Part shown: positions 37,154 through 45,574 of the stretch, piece after piece
How the letters are laid out: each line of letters starts with the position of its first letter
Position numbering within the stretch: position 1 is the stretch's first letter
Assembly (NCBI RefSeq): GCF_900099645.1
Contig: NZ_FMTL01000002.1
Span: 62,001 to 126,000, forward strand
DNA from: Pseudomonas peli
Lineage (GTDB): Bacteria; Pseudomonadota; Gammaproteobacteria; Pseudomonadales; Pseudomonadaceae
Length of the DNA: 64,000 nucleotides
Direction of reading: 5' to 3'
The notes under the pieces: generated by a model
Told to the model about the DNA's origin: nothing
Seen by the model: the letters and a program-made list of their open reading frames with translations, nothing else
The model's database searches: none
Made by a program: the position numbers and the translations under genes

Positions 37154-38488
37154 GTGAAGGGATTGCCGATTGCCATTGTCGGTGCTGGTACGGCGGGGTT
37201 GGCCACGGCGCTGTTCCTCGTTCGTCAGGGTTTCAGCGTGCGCCTGCTGGAGCGAGTGCCGCAGCTGCAGCCGGTGGGTGCTGGGGTGTTGTTGCAACCT
37301 TCGGGGCTGGCGGTGCTGCAGCAGTTGGGCCTATTTGCCGAGTGCAGCGGCCTGGGTGCTCCTGTCAGTCGCTTGTACGGCACCTCGGCCAATGGCCGGG
37401 TGATTCTCGATACCCGTTACGCGCATTGGCAGCCCGGCAGTTTCGGCATGGGCATTCACCGCAGCGTATTGCTCACGGCCTTGCTCAACGCGGCGCGGCA
37501 CGCCGGTGTGCAGGTTGAAACCGGCGTGCATATCAGCCGTTTCAGCCAGCACGGCAGCCATGTGCAGTTGTATCGCCAGGACGAACAGGGCGTGGAGCAG
37601 CCATTCGGCGAGTTCGCCGCGCTGGTGCTGGCTGATGGCGTGCGCTCGGCACTGCGTGGGCAGATGAAGGTCAAGCAGTGGCTGCAGCCTTACCCTTGGG
37701 GCGCGTTGTGGAGCATTGTGCCGACCCCGGCTTTGTCGCCAAACGCACCGGATACCACGGACCTGCGGCAGTGGTATCGGGACTGCGCGCAGATGTTCGG
37801 CATCATGCCCACTGGGCGTACTCACTTGAACCGCGAGCAAGCGCTGAGCAGTTTGTTCTGGAGCCTGCCGGTGGCGCAGTTCGGCGCCTGGCGTAAAGCC
37901 GGCTTGGCTGCCTGGAAAGCCCAGGTGCTGCAACTGGCGGGCAGCGCTGCCGAACCCTTTGTTGAACTGATCGAACGTCCCGAGCAACTGAGCCAGGCGG
38001 TGTATGCCGATGTGCGTATGCAGCAGTGGCACGACGGCCGGGTGATCGCCATCGGCGACTGCGCCCACGCCATGAGCCCGCAACTGGGCCAGGGCGCGAA
38101 TATGGCGCTGGTGGATGCGGCTGCCTTGTCCGCCGCAATCACCACACAACGCACCCCAAACGACTGCGACTGGTCAGCGGTATTCGCCGCCTATGCCAGT
38201 AGCCGGCGTGATCACCTGCGTTATTACCGCCAAGCCAGTCGCCTGCTCACGCCACTGTTCCAATCTCACAGCCGCAGCCTGGCCTGGCTGCGTGACAGCG
38301 TGCTGTTGCTGGCTCGGCACAATTCATTTGGCCGTGCGCATGCAGTCAGCACCTTGGTGGGTGGGCGCAGTGGTTGGTTACTGAAGGGTGTCGAACGGCC
38401 GTTGCAGGTCTGGAATGGCCAACCTGAGGCGCGGGTTTTAGATGAATGTGCGCCCCCTGCAAATACTGCGCAGCTGTCGGTGACCTGA
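37154..38488 (+). CDS. FAD-dependent monooxygenase (PHBH fold)
   Basis: 444 aa from GTG 37154, with GGAGA upstream. PIAIVGAGTAGLATALFL binds FAD ADP, DGVRSALRG is the DG motif, and IAIGDCAHAMSPQLGQGANM is the GD motif near the flavin ring. This is a class A flavoprotein hydroxylase that uses NAD(P)H and oxygen on an aromatic or similar substrate. It has no catabolic neighbours, so the substrate is unknown. The C-terminal 60 residues are variable in the family. Confidence 0.85.
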   Translation: MKGLPIAIVGAGTAGLATALFLVRQGFSVRLLERVPQLQPVGAGVLLQPSGLAVLQQLGLFAECSGLGAPVSRLYGTSANGRVILDTRYAHWQPGSFGMGIHRSVLLTALLNAARHAGVQVETGVHISRFSQHGSHVQLYRQDEQGVEQPFGEFAALVLADGVRSALRGQMKVKQWLQPYPWGALWSIVPTPALSPNAPDTTDLRQWYRDCAQMFGIMPTGRTHLNREQALSSLFWSLPVAQFGAWRKAGLAAWKAQVLQLAGSAAEPFVELIERPEQLSQAVYADVRMQQWHDGRVIAIGDCAHAMSPQLGQGANMALVDAAALSAAITTQRTPNDCDWSAVFAAYASSRRDHLRYYRQASRLLTPLFQSHSRSLAWLRDSVLLLARHNSFGRAHAVSTLVGGRSGWLLKGVERPLQVWNGQPEARVLDECAPPANTAQLSVT

Positions 38489-38565
38489 GCCCTATGTGAC
38501 CGGCCGCGAGTGCTGCACGCTTTGTTAATCTGCCGACTCATTTCAATTTGTAGCGAGGGATCGCC

Positions 38566-38709
38566 GTGTCGTTCCGTGTTGTGCTGAGTGGCCGGGCCTT
38601 GCCTGGGTATACGCCTGAGCAGATTGCTCAGCATTTACAGACGCAGCTGAAGTTCTCTGATGCCCAGGTGAAGGCCTTGCTGCCGCCGGCACGGCGTGTG
38701 GTCATTTGA
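38566..38709 (+). CDS. 47-aa protein, fragment of a GR-VVL N-terminal domain
   Basis: It starts at GTG 38566 with GAGG 7 nt upstream and ends TGA 38707-38709. The protein begins FRVVLSGRALPGYTPEQIAQ and ends LPPARRVVI. This pattern (strand, long helix, then R-VVI/VL) resembles the N-terminal domain found in front of several membrane proteins of Pseudomonas, where it continues into more sequence; here it stops at once. It is either a free-standing small protein or a truncated remnant. A 15-bp hairpin follows 3 bp later. Confidence 0.5.
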   Translation: MSFRVVLSGRALPGYTPEQIAQHLQTQLKFSDAQVKALLPPARRVVI

Positions 38710-38712
38710 AGG

Positions 38713-38748
38713 CTGTAAGTGACGCACTTGCTCGTGCGTCACTTACAG
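38713..38748. terminator. Perfect 15-bp stem-loop between convergent genes
   Basis: CTGTAAGTGACGCAC (38713-38727), loop TTGCTC, then its exact complement (38734-38748). It lies between the 47-aa gene and the MATE gene end at 38769. There is no T-run, so it may be a Rho-independent-like stabiliser rather than a strict terminator. Confidence 0.55.
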
Positions 38749-38768
38749 CGGCTGCTTAGGTTTTGCGC

Positions 38769-40100
38769 TTAGGGAGCGCTATCGAGCGTTTTTAGCTGCT
38801 GCAACTGGCGCCGCAACATCCAGATCACCACCAGGCTCAGGCAGACGTTGGATAGCGGCAAGGCCAGCCACACGCCGTTAAGCCCCAGCAGCAGTGGCAT
38901 CACTGCGAGGAAGGGCAGTTGGATCAGCATATTGCCCACCGTCACCAACGTAGCGTTTCGCGCCTGGCCCATGGCCTGGAAGAAGCTCGCCGCGAGGATG
39001 ATAAAACCATCAAGGAACATGGCGAACAGATGCAGGCGCAGGCCCAACACGCTGGCGTCCAGCAGGGCTTGGTCGCTGCCGCTAAAAATTCCGGCAAACA
39101 ACCTGGGCAGGATTAACAGCGCTGCAGTCATCAGCACGCCGCTGCCCACAGCGGTGAGCAGGCCCAGGCGTAGCACTCGGCGTACTTTATCCGGCTCGCG
39201 GGCACCGTAGAAGTAACTGACCAGGGGCTGCATACCGCCGCAAACGCCTTCTGCAAACATGTAGTAGAAGGCCATCAGGTAGCCGGCGATGGCATAGGCG
39301 GCCACCTGCAAGGGGCTGCCGTAGTGCATAAACAGCAGGTTGTGCAGCACCACCACCAGGCTCATGTAGAGGTACATCAGCATGCTGGAGAAACCGGTGG
39401 TGAGCACGTCCAGGCTCTTGCGCAGGTTCAGCGTGCAGGCGGCCAGGGGCATCTGCAGCGGGTTATGTCGGCTGCAGATAAAGCCCAGGCAGATCAGCAC
39501 CGACAGGCTCTCGCCGATCACCGTGGCAAGGGCTGCGCCGTGCAGGCCCCATTGCCAGACGATGATAAACAGGTAGTCGAGTGCCACGTTGGTGAGCGCG
39601 CCCATCAGCATGGCCAGGGTAGCCAGGCGTGGTGCGCCGAGGTTGCGTACCAGCAGGGGCAGGGCGATGGAACCGAATACCAAAGGCGCGGCCCAGCCGA
39701 TCACCCGCAGGTAGTCATTGCCCAGTTGCGCCAGGTCGTTCTCGGCGCCTTGCATGGCCATAAATTCTGGGCCGATCAGTACTACCAGCACGCCTGTGGG
39801 AATGCCCAGCAGAACCAGTAGCCAGATGGCTTGAGCCAGATAGCTGCGCGCCTCCGGCCACTGTGCGGCGCCCTGGGCCAGGGAGCATTGAGCGCCGCCG
39901 CCCATGCCGATCATCATACCGATGGCCAGCATCAGCCCAGACAGCGGCCAGGCCATGTTGATCGCCGACAAGCCGGTGGCACCCATGGCATGACCGATAA
40001 AGATGCCATCGACGACCATGTACAGGCCACTGATCATCAAGGCGGCGATGGCCGGGATGCTGTAGCGCCAGAAGGTGCGGGTGATGCTTTGACTGTTCAT
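38769..40100 (-). CDS. MATE family efflux transporter
   Basis: 443 aa with 12 predicted helices in two homologous halves (RYSIPAIAALMISGLYMVVDGIFIG opening the first, GFSSMLMYLYMSLVVVLHNLLF the second). It resembles the DinF/VmrA-type branch that exports cationic compounds with Na+ or H+. The MarR gene lies 34 bp upstream on the same strand, so both probably share the promoter near 40580 and MarR represses the pair. Confidence 0.88.
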   Translation of the reverse strand: MNSQSITRTFWRYSIPAIAALMISGLYMVVDGIFIGHAMGATGLSAINMAWPLSGLMLAIGMMIGMGGGAQCSLAQGAAQWPEARSYLAQAIWLLVLLGIPTGVLVVLIGPEFMAMQGAENDLAQLGNDYLRVIGWAAPLVFGSIALPLLVRNLGAPRLATLAMLMGALTNVALDYLFIIVWQWGLHGAALATVIGESLSVLICLGFICSRHNPLQMPLAACTLNLRKSLDVLTTGFSSMLMYLYMSLVVVLHNLLFMHYGSPLQVAAYAIAGYLMAFYYMFAEGVCGGMQPLVSYFYGAREPDKVRRVLRLGLLTAVGSGVLMTAALLILPRLFAGIFSGSDQALLDASVLGLRLHLFAMFLDGFIILAASFFQAMGQARNATLVTVGNMLIQLPFLAVMPLLLGLNGVWLALPLSNVCLSLVVIWMLRRQLQQLKTLDSAP

Positions 40101-40134
40101 AAGGTTTTCACGGGTAAACGGTTGCGCGGCTGGG

Positions 40135-40560
40135 TCAGCCGATTTCGAGGGTCTGGCAGGCTTTGGCCAGCAGCTGGCTCAGCTGCTGCATTTCTTCAGG
40201 GCTGAGGTTTTGTTCAAGGCTGGCGGCGGTTTGCACGTAGACGTCGCGCTCTTCCTGTTCCAGCGCGTTGGATTTGGCCGTGGCCAGCAGGCGCATGGCG
40301 CGGCCGTCCTCACTGCAGGGCAGGCGCTGCAGGTATCCGCGTGCCTCCAGCTTGCTGGCCATGGCGCTGGCACTGGCCTTGCTGACGTTCATCCGTTCGG
40401 CCAGTTCGGTCAGGCGCAGGCCGTTTTCGGCGGACATCAGGGCATACAGGTAGTCCAACTCGCTGTTGCTCAGTTCCATGCTGCCGCTGTGTTGGGCGTA
40501 CTGCCGCCAGTGGTGCCACATGTGCCATTGCAGGCGTTTAAGGCTGTCGGTGATCGGCAT
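40135..40560 (-). CDS. MarR-family transcriptional regulator
   Basis: 141 aa. The winged helix has LRLTELAERMNVSKASASAMASKLEARGYLQRL, and helices at both ends form the dimer. GGAG stands 7 nt before the ATG. It lies directly upstream of the MATE gene and is followed by it, so it is likely a ligand-released repressor of its own operon. A palindrome upstream (40582-40592) is the candidate operator. Confidence 0.88.
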   Translation of the reverse strand: MPITDSLKRLQWHMWHHWRQYAQHSGSMELSNSELDYLYALMSAENGLRLTELAERMNVSKASASAMASKLEARGYLQRLPCSEDGRAMRLLATAKSNALEQEERDVYVQTAASLEQNLSPEEMQQLSQLLAKACQTLEIG

Positions 40561-40581
40561 GCTTGCTCTCCGTTATATTTC

Positions 40582-40592
40582 GTTAGGCTAAC
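40582..40592. promoter_or_regulatory. Candidate MarR operator
   Basis: GTTAG-G-CTAAC is a perfect 11-bp palindrome. The flanks (TTC and TAA) extend it imperfectly to about 19 bp. It lies 22 bp before the MarR start, in an AT-rich stretch suited to overlap the promoter. Confidence 0.5.
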
Positions 40593-40652
40593 TAACTAAA
40601 TAAGACGTGGCAAGCTGTGGACGATAAGCGGCGCGTGCGTAGGGGGTTGAGG

Positions 40653-41381
40653 TCAGCGATAGCGGGCGAGTATTTCGTCGAATTCGCCAGCCTGTTTCAT
40701 CTGCACCATGGCGCGCAGTAGGGCCATGGTCGGGACATCCGGGGCATCGCGGACGATGCAGGCGATGGGATCGCTGGCCACTTCGCTCAGGTGGTGCAGT
40801 TTCTCCCCGGGCGCCTGGTGGCGGTTGAACCAGTGCAGGGATAGTTCATTGCTGATGGCATAGCGGTTTCGCCGAGCGCTGAGTTTGAGCAGCACCTGAT
40901 CCTGGGTGCGGGCGTCTTCACGCTGGATCTGGCCGCTGGCGAACAGCGGCTCCAGGCGCGGATAGGTGAAGCCGAGGACGGTGCCCAGGCGCTCATTGAG
41001 CAGTTGCTCGGGCTCCAGTTTCTCGGGCGTAACACCTGCCAGCACATCACGCTGCGTCATAAAGGGCAGGCTCCAGATATAGCGATGGTGGCCACTGTTG
41101 ACCCAGTTCGGGCTCACGTAACAGCGCACATCAATGTCGCCGGTATCCAGCGCGTGCTGCACGCGCATACGCGGCATCACCACCATTTCTGCCTTGCGCC
41201 CAACCTTGGCGGCCAGACGCTGATGCAAGTCGACCAGGATGCCTTCCACTGCCTTGCCGTCTTCGATACGCACCATGGGCATGGCCCAGCTGTCATTGAT
41301 CGAGAAGCGCAGCGCGCGCTCGGCGGCGAATGATGTGCCGCTCAGGGTGAGCAACAGCAGGGCAGGTAACAGCTTGGACAC
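40653..41381 (-). CDS. Stand-alone periplasmic solute-binding protein (SBP_bac_3-like)
   Basis: 242 aa from GTG 41381; the TTG just before it (41384) is also possible, and AAGGA fits both. The signal peptide LLPALLLLTLSGTSFA precedes AERALRFSIND. The domain has EGILVDLHQRLAAKVGRKAEMVVMPRMRVQHALDTGDIDVRCYV split in the usual lobes and ends EFDEILARYR. No transporter genes adjoin it. The third such orphan binding protein in this window. Confidence 0.75.
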   Translation of the reverse strand: MSKLLPALLLLTLSGTSFAAERALRFSINDSWAMPMVRIEDGKAVEGILVDLHQRLAAKVGRKAEMVVMPRMRVQHALDTGDIDVRCYVSPNWVNSGHHRYIWSLPFMTQRDVLAGVTPEKLEPEQLLNERLGTVLGFTYPRLEPLFASGQIQREDARTQDQVLLKLSARRNRYAISNELSLHWFNRHQAPGEKLHHLSEVASDPIACIVRDAPDVPTMALLRAMVQMKQAGEFDEILARYR

Positions 41382-41410
41382 CAAGGCAGATCCTTTGCGC
41401 TGTAGGCGCT

Positions 41411-42022
41411 TCAGCGGGTCATCGGCAGGGCTGCGCCCATCAAGGCAAACAGCCCGCCGCAGCAGCGATTGAAGCCTTTGCCACTGCGTTGCAGCCAGGG
41501 CCGCACGCGATGGGCCATGCGTGCCAACAGGTATTCGACGCTGCCTTCGACCACGGCAAAGGTCAGCGCCATGATGGCGAACTGCAGTAAGAGGTCACCG
41601 CGTGGGTCGAGAAACTGCGGCAGAAAGGCGCCGAAAAACAGGATCACCTTGGGGTTGGACAATGCCGATAGCAGGCCCTGGCGAAACAGCTTGAAGCCGC
41701 TGCTCTCGGCTGCTTTTTCGGCCATCGCGAGGTGCAGTGGCGGCGCGCGCCAGAGCTGAATGCCGAGCCAGATCAGGTAGGCGCCGCCGAGCCATTTGAG
41801 GATGGTGAGGGCCTGCGCCGAGGCTTGCAGCAGGGTGCCGATACCGAGCATCGACAAGGCCATCAGCAGGGTAAATCCCAGCACGCCGCCGCTGACGGTA
41901 AACAGGGTTTTGCGGTGGCCATACAAGGCGCCATGGCTGAGCGCGAGCAGGCCATTAGGGCCTGGAGTCAGCGACAGGCCAAACACTGCCGTAAGAAAGA
42001 TTAGCCAGGTATGCAGGGCCAT
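41411..42022 (-). CDS. LysE/RhtB family amino-acid exporter
   Basis: 203 aa from ATG 42022. Six helices are predicted; the first loop has SLTPGPNGLLALSHGALYG, the family signature, and GGAYLIWLGIQLWR and SNPKVILFFGAFLPQF are typical. It exports an amino acid or analogue across the inner membrane. A longer in-frame start (42088) adds a non-hydrophobic extension and is unlikely. Confidence 0.88.
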   Translation of the reverse strand: MALHTWLIFLTAVFGLSLTPGPNGLLALSHGALYGHRKTLFTVSGGVLGFTLLMALSMLGIGTLLQASAQALTILKWLGGAYLIWLGIQLWRAPPLHLAMAEKAAESSGFKLFRQGLLSALSNPKVILFFGAFLPQFLDPRGDLLLQFAIMALTFAVVEGSVEYLLARMAHRVRPWLQRSGKGFNRCCGGLFALMGAALPMTR

Positions 42023-42158
42023 AAGACAGGTATCCAGAAACGCAAGAGTGCAGGGCCTGCGCGGCCCTGCGAGCCTCTGTTTTTTCATGCTGTGCCCAGA
42101 TAGTCAAGCCGGCTTGAGTCGCACGGTCGCATTCATCAGCCTGGGCGGCGCATGGGGA

Positions 42159-43232
42159 TCAGCGATTGGCCTCCTTAAAGTTATCGTCTGAGGGTTCCTT
42201 GCTGTAGGCGCCCTGATCCTGAACCAATTTCTTGCTGCCATTCATCAAGGTATTGATGCGGCTGTCGCTGGTTTTGGCAGAGGCGGCCTGGTTGCTGGTG
42301 CCGCTGATCAGCGGCGGGTTGTTGCTGAACGACCACAGGTAGTGCCAGACCGCCGCATTGTGCTTCTCGGTCAGTTGCGTGGCGTTGAAGTACCAGGGCT
42401 TGAGTTCGCTGAAGGCGGTCATGTTCATCAGCCCAGTGTTGCTGTCGCCGATAAAACCGGTGCTGCTGGCCCCGGAGGTGCGGTAGGTCTCGAAGATCAC
42501 ACCTTTGGTTTTTAGCTCGCTGACATAGGTGCGGCAGACTTCGCCGACCCACTTGTTACCCAGGTAGCTTTTCGCGTTGTTGGAGTAGAACGGATCGAGC
42601 AGGGCGACGCGCTTGGGCAGCAGTTTGCTGTTGATGGTTCCGGCAGTGACGGCATCGCTGATTTTCTTGGTCAGGACGATGGCCATCTGGTTCCCCAGTG
42701 AGTGACCGGCGATGCGGATGTTGCTGCCGCTGTAGCCGGCCAGGTTAGCTTTGTAACTGTTGAACAGCAGGTCGCTAGCCGATTGGCTGGGGCCTGTGGT
42801 GTATACCCCGCTGCTGTTGCGCCAACGCATGGCGCGTGGGCCGCTGGCGGTCCAGATCTTGGCCTCGGCATCTTTGACTTCGCCTTCATCGGCGAACTGA
42901 TTCCAATACAGCACGCCCATGTTGTAGCCCGCTGCCAGCCAAGCGTTGGCAAGATCCAGATCGGGGCCGCCGGCATCCTTACGGTTGAAGGTTTCGCGGT
43001 TCTTCTTTTGCGTCGAGCCGTTCTGCCAGCCGTGGATGTAGATCAGTGTTGGTTTACTGGCCACGTAATAGGCATTCGTCTGGCCAGGCACGGCTTTTTG
43101 CCAGCTATCGCCGTAGCCAAACCAGTACAGGCCGTGGTCAAGATTCTGGAAGGTGCTGTCGGGGAATACACCCACGGCGGCCTGGCTCAGGGAGGTAAAA
43201 CTCAGCACCAGCAATAGAAGCAGCTTGCGCAT
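42159..43232 (-). CDS. Secreted lipase-like alpha/beta hydrolase
   Basis: 357 aa from ATG 43232, with GAAAGG upstream. The signal peptide is RKLLLLLVLSFTSLSQA. The oxyanion-hole region is LIYIHGWQNGS and the nucleophile elbow IRIAGHSLGNQMA (GxSxG), followed by LLDPFYSN for the acid residue. It is probably exported and cleaves an ester of lipid type. Lys/Ser/Asn-rich composition in the C-terminal half differs from its Arg/Ala-rich neighbours, which may reflect secretion or transfer. No foldase gene is seen nearby. Confidence 0.78.
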   Translation of the reverse strand: MRKLLLLLVLSFTSLSQAAVGVFPDSTFQNLDHGLYWFGYGDSWQKAVPGQTNAYYVASKPTLIYIHGWQNGSTQKKNRETFNRKDAGGPDLDLANAWLAAGYNMGVLYWNQFADEGEVKDAEAKIWTASGPRAMRWRNSSGVYTTGPSQSASDLLFNSYKANLAGYSGSNIRIAGHSLGNQMAIVLTKKISDAVTAGTINSKLLPKRVALLDPFYSNNAKSYLGNKWVGEVCRTYVSELKTKGVIFETYRTSGASSTGFIGDSNTGLMNMTAFSELKPWYFNATQLTEKHNAAVWHYLWSFSNNPPLISGTSNQAASAKTSDSRINTLMNGSKKLVQDQGAYSKEPSDDNFKEANR

Positions 43233-43582
43233 GACGGAAACCTTTCTTGTTATTAGGGAAAGGCGAGCATATAGATTGTCCGACAATCATCTATCCCCCG
43301 GACGGGTGAGGTCGCACCGTCTCCGATCAAGGCACTGGGCGGGATGTGTCTTGCGCGACGTTGTGAGCATCTTTGCCTCAATAGTCCGCAGTATGTTGCA
43401 GGTCCCAGACGTGCTGAGCGGACGAAGCACCCCAGGCTGTGGCAAACTCCAAGGCTCGTAACAGGACGTTTCATGGATCGAGTTTGCTGAGCCTGTCAGC
43501 CGTTTTTTTGCCCATGGCCTAGCCTGCCAGGGTGTATTGCATAACTGGCCGCTGCCTGCGGCGAAGAACAAGAGGAATGACT
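43233..43582. other. Divergent intergenic region with palindrome and T-run
   Basis: These 350 bp lie between the lipase and the ketoacyl synthase. They hold a perfect palindrome (43274-43288) and, at 43486-43509, a 5-bp stem GCTGA/TCAGC followed by CGTTTTTTT on the plus strand. A short RNA ending there is conceivable. No protein gene is credible. Confidence 0.5.
43274..43288. promoter_or_regulatory. Perfect 15-bp palindrome upstream of the lipase gene
   Basis: GATTGTC-C-GACAATC, 42 bp before the lipase start on the minus strand, in an AT-richer patch. It has the size and symmetry of a TetR- or GntR-type operator, but no such regulator gene is adjacent. Confidence 0.5.
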
Positions 43583-44704
43583 GTGCATAACGTCGTGATC
43601 AGTGGTACCGGCCTCTATACCCCGGCAAACAGTATTTCCAACGATGAGTTGGTCGAGTCGTTCAACGCCTTCGTCCAGCAATTCAATACCGACAACGCCG
43701 CGGCCATCGCCAGTGGTGAAGTCGAAGCGCTGAGCGAGTCGAGCAGCGGCTTCATCGAAAAAGCCTCGGGCATCAAGAGCCGCTTTGTCATGGACAAGGC
43801 CGGCATTCTCGATCCCAAGCGCATGGCGCCGCGCCTACCGGAGCGCAGCAATGAAGACTGGGGCATCCTCTGCGAAATGGCCGTAGGCGCCGCCAAGGAC
43901 GCCATGGCTCGCGCCGGCAAGACTGCCGCCGATATCGATGGGGTGATCGTGGCCTGCTCCAACCTGCAGCGCGCCTACCCGGCGGTGGCGATTGAAGTGC
44001 AGGCCGCACTGGGCATCCAGGGTTTCGGTTATGACATGAACGTGGCCTGTTCCTCCGCCACCTTCGGTATCCAGGCTGCGGCCAACAGCGTGCAGCTGGG
44101 CCAGGCCCGCGCGATTCTGATGGTCAACCCGGAAATCTGCACCGGCCACCTGAACTTCCGTGACCGCGACAGCCACTTTATCTTCGGTGACGCCGCCACG
44201 GCGGTAATCATCGAGCGTGCCGACCAGGCCACCTCGAACTACCAGTTCGATATCGTCGGCACCAAGCTGATCACCCAGTTCAGCAACAACATCCGCAACA
44301 ACTTCGGCTTCCTCAACCGCTGTGCGGAAGAGGGCGTCGGCGCGCGTGACAAGCTGTTCGTTCAGGAAGGGCGCAAGGTGTTCAAGGATGTCTGCCCGAT
44401 GGTTGCCGAGCTGATTGCCGCGCACCTGGCCGAGAACAAGCTGAACGTCGGCGATGTGAAACGCTTCTGGCTGCATCAGGCCAACCTCAACATGAACCTG
44501 CTGATCGCACGCAAGCTGCTTGGCCGCGATGCTGAGCCAGGCGAAGCACCGGTGATTCTCGATACCTACGCCAACACCAGCTCGGCCGGTTCGGTGATCG
44601 CCCTGCACAAATACCAGGAAGACCTGCCGAGCGGCGCCCTCGGTGTGCTCAGCTCGTTCGGCGCAGGTTATTCGATTGGTAGCGTGATCCTGCGTAAGCA
44701 CTAA
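43583..44704 (+). CDS. Beta-ketoacyl-ACP synthase III family protein
   Basis: 373 aa from GTG 43583, preferred because AAGAGG lies 7 nt upstream; ATG 43577 would be too close to it. Thiolase fold with catalytic Cys in [10 protein letters not shown], His in [10 protein letters not shown] and Asn in [10 protein letters not shown]. It closely resembles, from memory, PA3286 of P. aeruginosa, a FabH-like enzyme that can shunt beta-oxidation acyl-CoA into fatty acid synthesis. The stop overlaps the next start by one base (TAATG). Confidence 0.9.
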   Translation: MHNVVISGTGLYTPANSISNDELVESFNAFVQQFNTDNAAAIASGEVEALSESSSGFIEKASGIKSRFVMDKAGILDPKRMAPRLPERSNEDWGILCEMAVGAAKDAMARAGKTAADIDGVIVACSNLQRAYPAVAIEVQAALGIQGFGYDMNVACSSATFGIQAAANSVQLGQARAILMVNPEICTGHLNFRDRDSHFIFGDAATAVIIERADQATSNYQFDIVGTKLITQFSNNIRNNFGFLNRCAEEGVGARDKLFVQEGRKVFKDVCPMVAELIAAHLAENKLNVGDVKRFWLHQANLNMNLLIARKLLGRDAEPGEAPVILDTYANTSSAGSVIALHKYQEDLPSGALGVLSSFGAGYSIGSVILRKH

Positions 44705-45315
44705 TGGATTACCCAGCCGATCAGGCGCTGCTGGCCCGTCTGCGGGCGGGCGAGCAGAAGGCCTACCGCGAACTGGTTGCCACCTATCAGGGGGCAATGC
44801 GCGCGGTGGCCTTTGCCATTGTCGGCAGCCGTAATGCCGATGAAGTGGTGCAGGACGCCTGGCTGGCCGTGGTGCGCAGCCTCGATGGCTTTCAGGCGCG
44901 CTCCAGCCTGAAGACCTGGCTGCTGACCATCACCGCCAACACCGCGAAAACCCGTCTCAAGGGCAATCGCCGTGAAGTGCTGCTCGACGACATTCCCTCG
45001 CCCCACGGCAGCATTGGTGATGAGCGATTTAGCTCGGATGGCCATTGGCTGCTGGCGCCGCATGCCTGGCATCACGACTCCCCGGAAGCCCTGCTGACCG
45101 AGGACGAATTACGCGAATGCCTGGAGAAAACCCTGGCCAGCCTGTCCGAGTTGCAGGGCAGCGTGCTGCACCTGCGTGAGCGTGAAGGGTTGGAGTTGGA
45201 AGAAATCTGTAATCTTTTGCAGGTCTCGCTCTCCAATGTGCGGGTGCTGCTGCACCGCGCGCGTCTCAAGGTATTCGCCACCCTGGAGCATTTTGAGGAG
45301 ACTGGCCAATGTTGA
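44704..45315 (+). CDS. ECF-type RNA polymerase sigma factor
   Basis: 203 aa. Region 2 is YRELVATYQGAMRAVAFAIV to EVVQDAWLAVVRSL. Region 4 is LSELQGSVLHLREREGLELEE then VSLSNVRVLLHRARLKVF. A linker of about 45 residues lies between. It begins on the last base of the ketoacyl synthase stop and overlaps the anti-sigma gene by 7 bp, so all three are translationally coupled. It probably directs a small regulon under control of the next protein. Confidence 0.88.
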   Translation: MDYPADQALLARLRAGEQKAYRELVATYQGAMRAVAFAIVGSRNADEVVQDAWLAVVRSLDGFQARSSLKTWLLTITANTAKTRLKGNRREVLLDDIPSPHGSIGDERFSSDGHWLLAPHAWHHDSPEALLTEDELRECLEKTLASLSELQGSVLHLREREGLELEEICNLLQVSLSNVRVLLHRARLKVFATLEHFEETGQC

Positions 45316-45542
45316 GTTGTAAGGAGTTGGTGGCCCACTCCAGTGAATTTATTGATGGTCAGTTGGGCCTGGGTAAACGCATGTCCGTGCGCTTGCACCT
45401 GGCGATGTGTCAGCACTGCCGGCGGTTTATCAAACAGATGCGTCTGAGTCAGGCGGTACTGCGCCAACTGCCGCCCGGGCAGAGCGCCGAGCTGGACGCT
45501 TTGGCGGCCAAGCTGGCTGAGTTACGCCGCAACCATTCCTGA
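45309..45542 (+). CDS. Zinc-finger (ZAS) anti-sigma factor, soluble
   Basis: 77 aa. HLAMCQHCRRF gives the HxxxCxxC zinc motif of anti-sigma factors, after an N-terminal Cys (LSCKELV). No membrane segment is present, so it is cytoplasmic and may sense redox or zinc status directly. ATG 45309 lies inside the sigma gene end. It should bind the sigma factor encoded upstream. Confidence 0.85.
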   Translation: MLSCKELVAHSSEFIDGQLGLGKRMSVRLHLAMCQHCRRFIKQMRLSQAVLRQLPPGQSAELDALAAKLAELRRNHS

Positions 45543-45543
45543 T

Positions 45544-45564
45544 CGCCAGGCCGATGGCCTGGCG
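45544..45564. terminator. Stem-loop between convergent genes
   Basis: CGCCAGGCC, loop GAT, GGCCTGGCG: a perfect 9-bp stem 1 bp after the anti-sigma stop and before the convergent gene end at 45575. Only a weak T-rich flank follows. Confidence 0.6.
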
Positions 45565-45574
45565 CACTTCTCGT

